A stretch of 64,000 bases of DNA from Myxococcus qinghaiensis (GTDB lineage: Bacteria > Myxococcota > Myxococcia > Myxococcales > Myxococcaceae), in NCBI RefSeq assembly GCF_024198215.1, contig NZ_JAKCFA010000006.1, forward strand, positions 1-64,000. The letters run 5' to 3'. How positions within the stretch are numbered: position 1 is the first letter of the stretch; each line of letters opens with the position of its first letter. Below, in pieces: positions 9,394 to 17,575 of this stretch. Below the pieces are notes generated by a model. The model saw only the letters and a list, made by a program, of their open reading frames with translations, had not been told where the DNA came from and searched no databases. The position numbers and the translations under genes were made by a program.

Positions 9394-9456
9394 CGCCGGG
9401 CCCGCGCGCACGTGAGGACTCCTGGCCTCGCGCGCGCCTCGCCCGGCGCTTCTGTT
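9394..9456 (+). terminator. Probable terminator after trxA
   Basis: A nested inverted repeat begins 8 bases after the trxA stop. The outer arms are CGCCGGGC (9394-9401) and GCCCGGCG (9441-9448), with CGCGCG arms inside, followed by CTTCTGTTT. This looks like an intrinsic terminator with an imperfect T-tract. Confidence 0.55.
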
Positions 9457-9916
9457 TGTCGACGCGGGGCGCCAGCGCCCCACTCGCTGTCCGGCCGCGG
9501 GCTCAAGCACCAACGCCCCCCGGAGCGCCTGTCGGCCCCCCCGGCGCAACCCTCGTGAGCCCTCCGGTTCATGGCTTGTGAGCGGATCCTTCTCGCGAGC
9601 CCGGAACCGTTGGAGCAGCGGCTTTGCCCGTCCACGTCCTGACTCAACTCAACCCAAGTCTCGGGCGAGCCTTCAGCGATTTCTCAGACTCCGCGTCATT
9701 TTCACCCCTGCGGACAAATCCAGCGCAGATACCGAATCGCCGTCCTGCTCGCCTGTGGGAAACACGTATCCCTTTGCAGTCTTGTCATCAATTTTCCGCG
9801 CGGGTTTTGCGAGTCAGACGAGACCCCTCCCTGGTTGTATTGACAGCGTTGACATCCACCGCCAAATAGGCGCATTGGATGCCTTGTTTGTTTTGACTGT
9901 TTTCACGGGAGTTTTC
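9457..9916. other. Long leader region upstream of the AT-hook gene
   Basis: About 460 bases without a supported gene between the trxA terminator and the start at 9917. The first half is ordinary GC-rich sequence. From about 9690 it becomes noticeably AT-richer, with T-runs near 9790, 9815 and 9885-9915. An open frame through it joins the AT-hook gene in frame but has no family-like N-terminus, so I treat it as leader. It holds the promoter candidate listed separately. Confidence 0.5.
9840..9868 (+). promoter_or_regulatory. Candidate promoter for the AT-hook/zinc-finger gene
   Basis: TTGACA at 9840-9845 is followed after 17 bases by CAAATA (9863-9868), a weak -10. A second TTGACA at 9849-9854 makes a direct repeat TTGACA-GCG-TTGACA. 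Perfect -35 boxes are uncommon in such GC-rich DNA. This predicts a roughly 40-base untranslated leader before ATG 9917. Confidence 0.4.
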
Positions 9917-10237
9917 ATGGCACGACCACGTAAGGAGTTGTCGAAGGTCCCCCTGACCCCCGCATTGGTGAATTGGGCGGAAGCGCTTGGCGATGCGATT
10001 GGCCGAGGCGTCCTCCGGGCGATGAACCAGGGCATGCCCACGGGTGGCAACAGCAACGGCGTGGCGGCGAGCCGTCGTCGTGGCCGTCCGCCCAAGGCAC
10101 TTGCGGGCAACATGGTGGCGTCTGACCGGCGCTGCACGATGCCGGACTGCACGCGTGAGCAGCGCTCGAAGGGGCTGTGTTCAGCGCATTATCAGGCCGA
10201 GCGGCGGCGTCTGCTGGCGGGTGGCAAGCCCGCCTGA
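9917..10237 (+). CDS. Small AT-hook and zinc-finger-like DNA-binding protein
   Basis: A 106-residue basic protein. The first third (MARPRKELSKVPLTPALVNW then AEALGDAIGRGVLRAMN) is helical. A central AT-hook core RRRGRPPK lies near residues 53-60. The C-terminus carries a C-x4-C-x9-C-x2-H cluster (CTMPDC, then CSAHYQ, near 76-95) that could bind one zinc ion, as in small CCCH fingers seen in phage and bacterial proteins. The start is ATG 9917 with GGGAG 5-9 bases upstream. The AT-hook suggests binding to AT-rich minor groove, as in myxobacterial nucleoid or regulatory factors. It stands alone, with a PilZ gene convergent downstream. The specific role is unknown. Confidence 0.8.
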   Translation: MARPRKELSKVPLTPALVNWAEALGDAIGRGVLRAMNQGMPTGGNSNGVAASRRRGRPPKALAGNMVASDRRCTMPDCTREQRSKGLCSAHYQAERRRLLAGGKPA

Positions 10238-10340
10238 GACACGCGGTTCGAGGTGGCGCCCACGGCCCTGGGCGAGCGCCTCAATCCATATCCCCCCCAC
10301 CCTCTCATGGCTGGCCGGCCCGCGAGTGGGAAGTCAGTCG

Positions 10341-11024
10341 TTATTTGGCCTGCCAGGGGTCCGCTTCGGTGCTCGTGGCCTTGAGCAGCTCCCACGCCGA
10401 AAGGACATCCACCACCCGCTCCAGCTCGTTGGGCAGTGAACGCGCCCGCTGGGAGCTCAAGTAGTCCTCCGCGAAGGCTCTCAGCCGGGCTCCCACGAAG
10501 AGTCGCGCCAGGGCGACCTCCGTCTGGCCACTGAAGTCGAGGAAGCGGATTCCAAAGCCGCTGCGGCCCTCGGGGCCGTCCCCGCGCTCCTCACGGACGA
10601 TTTGCGCCCGCGCCCGCACCGGCGAGGCCCCCGGCTCCAGGATGAAGCTCACCCCCAGCACCGTGCCCATGGGCAGGTAGAAGGTGCTCTCCAGGAAGGC
10701 CCCGCTGACGCTGACGTTGATGGAGGCCAGGCTCGCCGCGAAGCGCCGCCCGCCCTCCTCGTCATCCACCCAGACCTCGAAGCGCGTCACCAGCTGCGCC
10801 CGGGGGAACTCCCGGTGCTCGGATTCACCCTGGTTGCGTTCGATGATGGGAGCGAACGTCGGCAGCAGCGGCGCGGAGGCCACCGGCCGTCGCACCTCCT
10901 CCTTCGCCACGACGGGGGCCCTCGCCACGGGCGGTGGCGCCGCGGGCTTCACGTCCCTCGCCGCCACGGGAATCTCCGCCACGCGGACACTCCCACTCAC
11001 CTTCTGCCCGACCTTCCTCTGCAT
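10341..11024 (-). CDS. PilZ-domain protein
   Basis: A 227-residue protein. A basic/proline-alanine N-terminal linker (about 1-80) is followed by a PilZ-like domain (about 85-190) with HREFPRAQLVTRFEV and INVSVSGAFLES. These correspond to the RxxxR and D/NxSxxG elements that bind cyclic di-GMP, although the first arginine of RxxxR is not clear, so ligand binding is uncertain. The C-terminal helix continues to about 225. I chose ATG 11024 because GGAGG lies 8 bases upstream; a 33-codon extension lacks this. It lies 138 bases downstream of rodA in the same direction and may be co-transcribed with the elongation genes. Confidence 0.78.
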   Translation of the reverse strand: MQRKVGQKVSGSVRVAEIPVAARDVKPAAPPPVARAPVVAKEEVRRPVASAPLLPTFAPIIERNQGESEHREFPRAQLVTRFEVWVDDEEGGRRFAASLASINVSVSGAFLESTFYLPMGTVLGVSFILEPGASPVRARAQIVREERGDGPEGRSGFGIRFLDFSGQTEVALARLFVGARLRAFAEDYLSSQRARSLPNELERVVDVLSAWELLKATSTEADPWQAK

Positions 11025-11162
11025 GCCTGACCTCCACCGGCCCGAGAGGGACTCGCCCTCCCCCCGGAATTGGTGGGGTGATTCATACACCACCCGCGAC
11101 CCGCCGCCAGCGCCCCGCACCATCTTCGGAGCGCCTGCTTCAGCGTCGCGTGTCGCGCCGTC

Positions 11163-12314
11163 TCAGAACATGTGACGCCGCATGCTGATGTTCACCAGCA
11201 AGCCAATGCTGAGCATCACGGACATCATGGAAGACCCGCCATAACTCATCAGTGGCAGGGTGATTCCCGTCACCGGGAGCAGGCCGATGACCATGCCGAT
11301 GTTCTCGAACACCTGCCAGAACAGCATCGCGACGACGCCCACGGCCACGAAGGCGCCGAACCTGTCTCGGGCGTTGAACCCCACGCCCAGGCCGAAGATG
11401 AAGATGGCGCCGTAGAGCACGAGCAGCACCGTGCACAGCACGAAGCCGTGCTCCTCCGCCCACACGGAGAAGATGAAGTCGGTGTGCTGCTCGGGCAGGA
11501 AGCGCAGGCCCGTCTGGGTGCCCTCGCGCCAGCCCTTGCCGGACACGCCGCCGCTGCCCACCGCGATTTTCGACTGGGCCGCGTGGTAGCCGCTGCCGCG
11601 CAGGTCCGCCTCCGGGTCCAACCAGCCGGAGATGCGCTGACTCTGGTGCTTCTTCAGGTGGTGCCGGACGATGGTGGGCCGGGGCTCCGGCACGTCGCGC
11701 ACGTAGTCGTTCCAGATGACGATGCCGCCCGCGAGGATGGCCGCGACGAGCGTGGCGACCAGGTACCAGCGCACCTTGCCGAAGAGGATGACGGTGAGCG
11801 AGGACAGGCCAATCATCAGCGCCGTGCCCAGGTCCGGCTGGACGAGCACGAGGACGAAGGGCACGCCCACGACGAGCAGCGGCTTCCACAGGCGGACCAG
11901 GCCGTAGGACGGCTCATTGGGGCGGAAGTCGTCGTGGTAGACCTTGGCCAGCATCAGCACGACGCCAATCTTCATGAACTCCGCGGGCTGCAGGCGGAAC
12001 GGGCCGATGACGAACCAGCTCTCCGCGCCCTTGGCCGTGTGGCCGATGAAGCGCAGGGCGATGAGCGCCAGGATGTTGGTGACGTAGATGGGCAGCGCCA
12101 TGCGCTGGATCCACCGGTAGTCCACCAGGCACACCACCAGCACGGCGACGACGCCCAGCCCCAGGTACAGCGCCTGGCTGGACCACACCGGCGCGAGCGG
12201 AGGCCGCGACGCCGAGGCGAGGTTCCAGATGCCCAAGAGGGACACGCCCAGCACACAGACGATGAGGCCCCACGGGACGTGGGGCACCATCCGCCGCTCA
12301 ATCCTGAGTTGCAT
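11163..12314 (-). CDS. rodA: RodA, peptidoglycan glycosyltransferase of the elongasome
   Basis: A 383-residue SEDS-family membrane protein that polymerises glycan strands during side-wall growth with its partner PBP2. About ten membrane helices are visible. Family signatures include the Trp/Gln-rich second loop, AESWFVIGPFRLQPAEFMKI near residue 95, the long extracytoplasmic loop with GYHAAQSKIAVGSGG and GWREGTQTGLRFLPEQHTDF, and GLLPVTGITLPLMSYGGSSM near the C-terminus. The ATG at 12314 lies inside the end of mrdA (17-base overlap), so expression is coupled. Confidence 0.96.
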   Translation of the reverse strand: MQLRIERRMVPHVPWGLIVCVLGVSLLGIWNLASASRPPLAPVWSSQALYLGLGVVAVLVVCLVDYRWIQRMALPIYVTNILALIALRFIGHTAKGAESWFVIGPFRLQPAEFMKIGVVLMLAKVYHDDFRPNEPSYGLVRLWKPLLVVGVPFVLVLVQPDLGTALMIGLSSLTVILFGKVRWYLVATLVAAILAGGIVIWNDYVRDVPEPRPTIVRHHLKKHQSQRISGWLDPEADLRGSGYHAAQSKIAVGSGGVSGKGWREGTQTGLRFLPEQHTDFIFSVWAEEHGFVLCTVLLVLYGAIFIFGLGVGFNARDRFGAFVAVGVVAMLFWQVFENIGMVIGLLPVTGITLPLMSYGGSSMMSVMLSIGLLVNISMRRHMF

Positions 12315-14340
12315 GGGTGTCCTCCGAAACCTCTTCGTCGCCCGGCAGCAGCTTCGGGGGCTTCACGCCGCGCGTCAGGGCCGCCTCGTCCGGAGACGGC
12401 GCGCGCAGCACTGACGGGGTGTAGGGCTGGTTGGGACGCGGCGGCGGCGCCGTGGCGTCCAGCTTCTTCAGGTCCAGGTACTTCTGGATGACGGCCATCG
12501 CCGTCGGCGCGGCGTCCGAGCCACCGTGGCCACCGTGCTCGTTGAGCACCACGACGGCTATCTCCGGCTTGTCCGCCGGGGCGAAGCCCGCGAACCAGGC
12601 GTGGTCTCGCTCGAAGAAGCTCATCTGGTGCGTCTTGAGGCGGATGGCGCCCAGGCGCGCGACCTGGGCCGTGCCCGTCTTCGCCGCGACGAGGACTTCC
12701 TGGTCGCGCATGTACTTGAGGCGTGAGCGGTAGGAGGTGCCGCCCGGCTCGTGGGCGACCTTGACCAGGCCCTCGATGACGGCCTTCAGGTGCGTGGGGG
12801 ACAGCTCCACCCGGCGCACGACCTCCGGCTTGAACTCCTGGATGACCTGGCCGTCCAGGTTCTCCAGCCGCTGCACCATCTGCGGTTTGTAGAGCGTGCC
12901 GCCGTTGGCGATGGCCGCGTACATCAGCGCGAGCTGGAGCGGCGTGACGTTGTTGTCGCCCTGGCCGATGGCGCTGTTGAGCGCCATGCCCTTGGTGTAG
13001 CCGCCCGGCGAGGCCTTGTCGTGGTACGCGCTGGTCGGCATGATGCCGGGCACCTCCGCCACCACGTTGATGCCCGTGGGGCTGCCCAGGCCCAGCGACT
13101 TGCCCATCTCTCCGATGGGGTCCAGGCCGATGGTGTCAGCGACCTTGTAGAACCACGTGTCACACGAGCTCTTCATCGCATCCAGGCCGTTGACCGGGCC
13201 GTGGCCCCGGTCCAGGTGACAGCGCCACGTGCGCGCGCCCAGCCGGTAGCCACCGGGGCAGTTCACCACCGTCTCCGGACGGAACACGCCGGACTTGAAC
13301 GCCGCCAGCGCGGTGACGACCTTGAACGTGGAGCCCGGGCTGTAGTGCTCCGCGGCCACGCGGTTGACCATGGGCTCCAGCGGGTCTCTGGACAGCTGCG
13401 CCATCTGCGTGGGCGTCACGCGGCCCGTCAGGAGGTTGGGGTCGAAGCCGGGCCGCGACACCAGCGCGCGGATGAAGCCCGTGTTCACATCGATGGCGAC
13501 GACGGCGCCCGTCACGCCGGGGAAGGCGCGCTCGGCCTCTTCCTGCAGGCGCATGTCGATGGACAGCACCAGGTTGCTGCCCGCCTGGGGCTGCACCACG
13601 GCGTTGTCGCCCAGCTTGACGTTGAGCTCTTCAATCTTCTGGCCGCGCGCGTTGACGACCTCCTTGCGCACGCCGTCCTGGCCGCGCAGGCGCTGCTCGA
13701 AGTAGCGCTCCAGGCCGCGCCGGCCGATGTAGTCCCCCAGCGCGTAGCGCGAGCCGTCGCCGTTGAGGCGCTCCAGCTCCTCCTGGGTGATTTCGTTCAT
13801 GTAGCCCAGCACGTGCGACAGCACCGTGTTGGTCCGGTAGTGGCGGTGCGGCACGGGGGCCACTTCCACGCCGTCCAGGATGTCGCGGCGGGCGGCCAGC
13901 CGGTCGTACTCGTCCCGCGTCAGGTCCACGCGCACCGGCACCGGCTGGAAGGGCGCGTTGCGGCGGCCCTGGCGCACCAGGTCCTCCACCTTCTTCGCCT
14001 GGTCGGCGTCCCACTGGAGCAGCTCCGCCAGCCGGGGGATGACCTGCTCGGAGCAGTCGGTGCAGAACGCGGGCGTGACGACCGCGTCGAAGGACGGGCG
14101 GCTGTCGACGAGGATGGTACCGCGCGCGTCCTTGATGACGCCCCGGTCGGCGCGCAGGCGCACCTCCTTGACGAAGTTGGCCACGCTCTTGGCGGAGTAC
14201 TCCTCGCCCCGGGTGATTTGCAGGCGGTAGAGCTGGATGGACAACAGGCCCAGCCCCACCGTCATGGCCAGGCCCAGCCAGAGGAAGCGCCGGCGCAGCT
14301 CGCGGCCCGGCGTCGTGTTGCCCAGCGTGGGAGGCGTCAC
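12298..14340 (-). CDS. mrdA: Penicillin-binding protein 2 (elongation transpeptidase)
   Basis: A 680-residue class B PBP, cross-linking the glycan made by RodA in the periplasm. It has an N-terminal membrane anchor (FLWLGLAMTVGLGLLSIQLY, about 20-40), a pedestal region, and a transpeptidase domain with SxxK as STFK in YSPGSTFKVV near residue 337, an SxN-type SCD in SSCDTWFYK, and KTGT in VAAKTGTAQ near 559. The proline-rich C-terminal tail is a little longer than usual. The start is GTG 14340, which overlaps the mreD stop; the much longer open frame upstream is a shadow of mreD. Confidence 0.96.
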   Translation of the reverse strand: MTPPTLGNTTPGRELRRRFLWLGLAMTVGLGLLSIQLYRLQITRGEEYSAKSVANFVKEVRLRADRGVIKDARGTILVDSRPSFDAVVTPAFCTDCSEQVIPRLAELLQWDADQAKKVEDLVRQGRRNAPFQPVPVRVDLTRDEYDRLAARRDILDGVEVAPVPHRHYRTNTVLSHVLGYMNEITQEELERLNGDGSRYALGDYIGRRGLERYFEQRLRGQDGVRKEVVNARGQKIEELNVKLGDNAVVQPQAGSNLVLSIDMRLQEEAERAFPGVTGAVVAIDVNTGFIRALVSRPGFDPNLLTGRVTPTQMAQLSRDPLEPMVNRVAAEHYSPGSTFKVVTALAAFKSGVFRPETVVNCPGGYRLGARTWRCHLDRGHGPVNGLDAMKSSCDTWFYKVADTIGLDPIGEMGKSLGLGSPTGINVVAEVPGIMPTSAYHDKASPGGYTKGMALNSAIGQGDNNVTPLQLALMYAAIANGGTLYKPQMVQRLENLDGQVIQEFKPEVVRRVELSPTHLKAVIEGLVKVAHEPGGTSYRSRLKYMRDQEVLVAAKTGTAQVARLGAIRLKTHQMSFFERDHAWFAGFAPADKPEIAVVVLNEHGGHGGSDAAPTAMAVIQKYLDLKKLDATAPPPRPNQPYTPSVLRAPSPDEAALTRGVKPPKLLPGDEEVSEDTHATQD

Positions 14341-14837
14341 CTCAGCAACCCCGCCGGACGGTCCTGCGCCGCCTCGAAGCGCTTGAGCAGCGGGAAGAGC
14401 GCCAGCGCCGCGACCCCCGTGAGCGCCACCTGCAGCGGCAGGCCCGCCAGCGCCGGCCCCGAGCCGCCGTCCTTCACCGTCAGCCAGGTGAAGAAGGTCG
14501 CCAGGAGGCCGTGCCCCACGTCCGCGCCCATGGCGAACAGCGCGAAGGACAGGCCGCCGCGCACGTCCACGAACGTCGACACCAGCCGCCCCACCAGGAA
14601 GGTGAAGACGGCGAGGAAGGTGAACAGCCCCGTGGGCTGTCCGCTCATCAGGTCCAACAGGTAGCCCACCGCGAACGCGGAGAAGGCCCCCTCCAGCAGC
14701 GTGGCGCGCAGGGCGAGGAACGCCACCAGCACCACGGTGACGTCGATGCGGCCGAGCACCAGGCCCGCCTGCTTGACGACCACGGACTCCAGCGTGAGCA
14801 GCGCCAGCGCGATGCCCACCGTCACCAGGAACTTCAT
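14337..14837 (-). CDS. mreD: Rod shape-determining protein MreD
   Basis: A 166-residue inner-membrane protein with about five hydrophobic helices, the small partner in the MreBCD-PBP2-RodA elongation complex. The family-type stretch AVGYLLDLMSGQPTGLFTF near residues 56-74 fits the MreD motif GLxxDxxxxxPLG in degenerate form. The start ATG overlaps the mreC stop (ATGA) and its stop overlaps the mrdA GTG, so the order mreC-mreD-mrdA-rodA is tightly coupled. Confidence 0.92.
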   Translation of the reverse strand: MKFLVTVGIALALLTLESVVVKQAGLVLGRIDVTVVLVAFLALRATLLEGAFSAFAVGYLLDLMSGQPTGLFTFLAVFTFLVGRLVSTFVDVRGGLSFALFAMGADVGHGLLATFFTWLTVKDGGSGPALAGLPLQVALTGVAALALFPLLKRFEAAQDRPAGLLR

Positions 14838-15694
14838 TTCGACGCACCCTCCGCCGCGCTGCCCTGCGCCATCGCGCTGTAGGGACTGCCCACCACCAAC
14901 ACCTCTTCCAGCTTGCTGGTGTCCACCGCCGGCACGATGTCCCCACCCTGGAACATGCCGTGCTCCTTCTTCTCTAGATGGGTCACCCGCCCCACCACCA
15001 GCCCCGGTGGGTAGATGCCATCCGTGCCCGAGGTGATGATGAGGTCGCCGTTGTCCACGTCCTCGGTGCGCAGCATGTTCTCCAGCTTCAAAGGTCCGCT
15101 GCCAGCACCCGACGCCGTCCCCCGCGCCCTGGAGCGCTGCACCCTCACCGCCACCCGGCTCTGCGTGTCCGTCACCAGCGCCACGTCCGAGTAGCTCCCC
15201 GTGGCCCGGATGACCTGTCCCACGATTCCATCCGGCGTCACCACCGACATGCCCCGGAAGACGCCCTCCTTCTCCCCCGCGCTGATGCGCACCGACAGGA
15301 GCTTGGCCACCGGGTTGACGCCCACCACCCGCGCCGGAATCTCCGGCCCCGCCGCCGCCTCCGCGTAGCCCAACAGCTTGCGCAGCCGCTCGTTCTCCGT
15401 GCGCGACTCGCCCAGCGCCTGCACCGAGGCCCTCAATTGGAGGTTCTCCAGACGCAGGGTGTCATTCTCCTGCCGGACGCCGCGCAAATCCAGGTAGTGG
15501 CGCACCGCCGACACGGAGCCTTCGATGGAGGCCGTGAGCACCTGCTGGACGGGCGACGTCACCGCGATGACCGCCCGGTCGATGGGGTTGGGGTCCCTGA
15601 CCTTGCGCCCGCTGAGCAGGAAGGCGACCAGCGGGTAGAGCAGCAGGACGCCGACCAGGAGGGGGCGCCGATATCGCTTGAGGAGCGACAGCAC
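14834..15694 (-). CDS. mreC: Rod shape-determining protein MreC
   Basis: A 286-residue bitopic protein. It has a short cytoplasmic N-terminus (LSLLKRYRRPLL), one membrane helix (about 10-28), a coiled coil (about 65-105, with EN, LRLENLQLR and RTENERLRKLL) and the double beta-barrel periplasmic domain with ARVVGVNPVAKLLSVRI and GIVGQVI. It scaffolds the elongation complex in the periplasm. I chose GTG 15694; the 45-codon ATG extension encodes a non-family cysteine/proline-rich segment. mreB, often found just upstream, is absent: the next gene is divergent. Confidence 0.92.
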   Translation of the reverse strand: MLSLLKRYRRPLLVGVLLLYPLVAFLLSGRKVRDPNPIDRAVIAVTSPVQQVLTASIEGSVSAVRHYLDLRGVRQENDTLRLENLQLRASVQALGESRTENERLRKLLGYAEAAAGPEIPARVVGVNPVAKLLSVRISAGEKEGVFRGMSVVTPDGIVGQVIRATGSYSDVALVTDTQSRVAVRVQRSRARGTASGAGSGPLKLENMLRTEDVDNGDLIITSGTDGIYPPGLVVGRVTHLEKKEHGMFQGGDIVPAVDTSKLEEVLVVGSPYSAMAQGSAAEGASK

Positions 15695-15913
15695 AGAGGG
15701 GAATTCCGGGGTGGGAGGGAAGTGCGGAGGGTGGGGGTCTGCGCTAAACTCTCTAAATCGCTTGCATTTTCCGGTGCAGTGTCCTAGGCAGTCAAGGCCC
15801 TGTGACGGGGGTGGCCGCAGGTCAACCACCCTTCGGCCGGGCTACCAACAACACCGCGTCGCGAGTCCTTCCGCACGACTTTTCTCGGCGCGTTTGCTCT
15901 CGAAGTGACGACA

Positions 15914-17485
15914 ATGGACGGTCTGAACCCCCGGAAGGTCTTTTCCCTGCTGTTCATCATCGGCATCGCGGTGGTGTTCACGCTTTCGTTCGGGCCGGGC
16001 AGCTCCGGCTTCGGCGCCTCTGGAGCCGCCACCACGGCTCCGGGCTCGGTGGCCAAGGTGAACGGCAAGGAAATCCCGCTGCGCGACTTCGCCACGGCCT
16101 GGGCCCGGCAGATGAGCTTCCTGCGAGCGCAGGGCAGCCCCATCCCCGAGTCCGTGGCCCGGCAGTTCGGCATGCACAACCAGGTGATGGACAGGTTGGT
16201 GAACACGGAGCTCCTGGCCCAGGCGGCCGAGCAGCGTGGCATCAACCCGTCCGACGAGGAGCTGCGCAAGCTCATCCACCAGAACACGGACTTCCACGCC
16301 AAGGAGGGCGGGTTCGACTTCGCGCGCTATCAGCAGGTCCTGCGCGACTTCTATCGGAAGACGCCCCAGGAGTTCGAGACCGAGCTGCGCCGCCAGCTGG
16401 CCGCGCAGAAGATGATCGAAGTCGTCCGCGCCAACGCGGTCGTCTCCGATGACGAGGTCCGGGCCCGCTACGAGAAGGACGGCAACCAGGCCAAGGTCGT
16501 CTTCGCGCGCTTCCTGCCCACCATGTTCGCGGACAAGGTGCCGGCCCCCACGCCCGTGCAGCTCGCGGACTGGAAGAAGGCGCACGAGAAGGAGATCAAG
16601 GACTACTACGAGGCCAACCGCTTCGTGTACCAGCAGCCGGAGCGCATCCGCGCCCGCCAGGTGCTGGTGAAGCTGCCCCTGGAGGCCACCGCCGAGCAGA
16701 AGGCGGAGGCGCTCAAGAAGGCGGAGGCGCTCAAGAAGGAGATCGACGGCGGCAAGGACTTCGCCACCGTGGCCCGCGAGAGCAGCGAGGACCCCGGCAG
16801 CAAGGCGCGCGGCGGCGACCTGGGCTGGGTGGAGCGTGGCAGCTGGGAGCCGGCGCTGGCGGACGCGGCCTTCGCGCTCACCGCGGGCGGCGTCACGCAG
16901 CCGGTGGAGACGAAGTTCGGCGTGCACCTGGTGAAGGTGGAGGAGAAGCAGCCCGCCCAGGACAAGAAGCTGGAGGAGGTCTCGGATGAGATCGCCACCA
17001 CGCTCTTCAAGCAGGAGCGCGCCAAGGACCTGGCCAAGGCGGAGGCCCAGAAGGCGCTGGCCTCCGTGCAGGGCGGCAAGACGCTGAAGGAGCTGTTCCC
17101 GCCGGAGAAGGAGCAGCCGGCCATCCTGCGCTTCGAGACGGAGACGCGTCCGGAGGCCGTGGAGACGGACAGCTTCACCGCCGAGGGTGAGGCCGTGCCG
17201 CACCTGGGCCCCGCGCCCGCGCTGGTGAAGGCGGCCTTCGCGACCACCGCGCCCCAGGTGCTGGGCGAGACGTTCCCCGTGGGCGAGGGCTTCGTGGTGG
17301 CGCAGGTGGTGGAGCGCCAGAAGCCGGACGCCGCGGGCTTCGAGGCGAAGAAGGACACCCTGCGCGCCCAGGCGCAGCAGGCCAAGCAGATTGAAGTGAC
17401 GGAGTCCTTCCTCAAGGCGCTGAAGAAGAACGGCGACGTCGTGACGAACACCGAGGCCATCGACTCGGTGGTGGGCGCCGGGTAG
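15914..17485 (+). CDS. PpiD/SurA-like periplasmic peptidyl-prolyl isomerase
   Basis: About 523 residues. An N-terminal membrane anchor (KVFSLLFIIGIAVVFTLSFG, about 8-27) leads to a SurA_N-type chaperone region (about 45-200, with VNGKEIPLRDFATAW and DRLVNTELLAQAAEQRG). A parvulin PPIase domain follows (about 235-345): IRARQVLVKL, ARGGDLGWVERG, FGVHLVKVEEK. A C-terminal chaperone-like part ends the protein. This layout is that of PpiD, a membrane-anchored folding factor for exported proteins. The start may be ATG 15914 or the GTG at 15905; neither has a clear ribosome site. It is divergent from mreC. Confidence 0.87.
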   Translation: MDGLNPRKVFSLLFIIGIAVVFTLSFGPGSSGFGASGAATTAPGSVAKVNGKEIPLRDFATAWARQMSFLRAQGSPIPESVARQFGMHNQVMDRLVNTELLAQAAEQRGINPSDEELRKLIHQNTDFHAKEGGFDFARYQQVLRDFYRKTPQEFETELRRQLAAQKMIEVVRANAVVSDDEVRARYEKDGNQAKVVFARFLPTMFADKVPAPTPVQLADWKKAHEKEIKDYYEANRFVYQQPERIRARQVLVKLPLEATAEQKAEALKKAEALKKEIDGGKDFATVARESSEDPGSKARGGDLGWVERGSWEPALADAAFALTAGGVTQPVETKFGVHLVKVEEKQPAQDKKLEEVSDEIATTLFKQERAKDLAKAEAQKALASVQGGKTLKELFPPEKEQPAILRFETETRPEAVETDSFTAEGEAVPHLGPAPALVKAAFATTAPQVLGETFPVGEGFVVAQVVERQKPDAAGFEAKKDTLRAQAQQAKQIEVTESFLKALKKNGDVVTNTEAIDSVVGAG

Positions 17486-17511
17486 TCGTCTTCCCGCACG
17501 ACGCAGTCCCA

Positions 17512-17550
17512 CGAGGGCCGGGCCGAGGGTGTTCCCCTCCCCGGCCCTCG
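17512..17550. terminator. Bidirectional terminator between convergent genes
   Basis: A perfect 11-base inverted repeat, CGAGGGCCGGG (17512-17522) and CCCGGCCCTCG (17540-17550), with a 17-base loop. It lies between the stops of the PpiD-like gene (plus) and the GGDEF gene (minus). There is no T-tract on either side, but its position makes it a likely shared transcription end. Confidence 0.6.
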
Positions 17551-17575
17551 GCCGTTGCGGGGTGCTCTCTCAGCT

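Noticed and set aside
9578-9916. A longer N-terminus for the AT-hook protein.
   Set aside because: The extension is AT-rich, contains promoter-like boxes and has no family-like sequence, whereas ATG 9917 has a good ribosome site.
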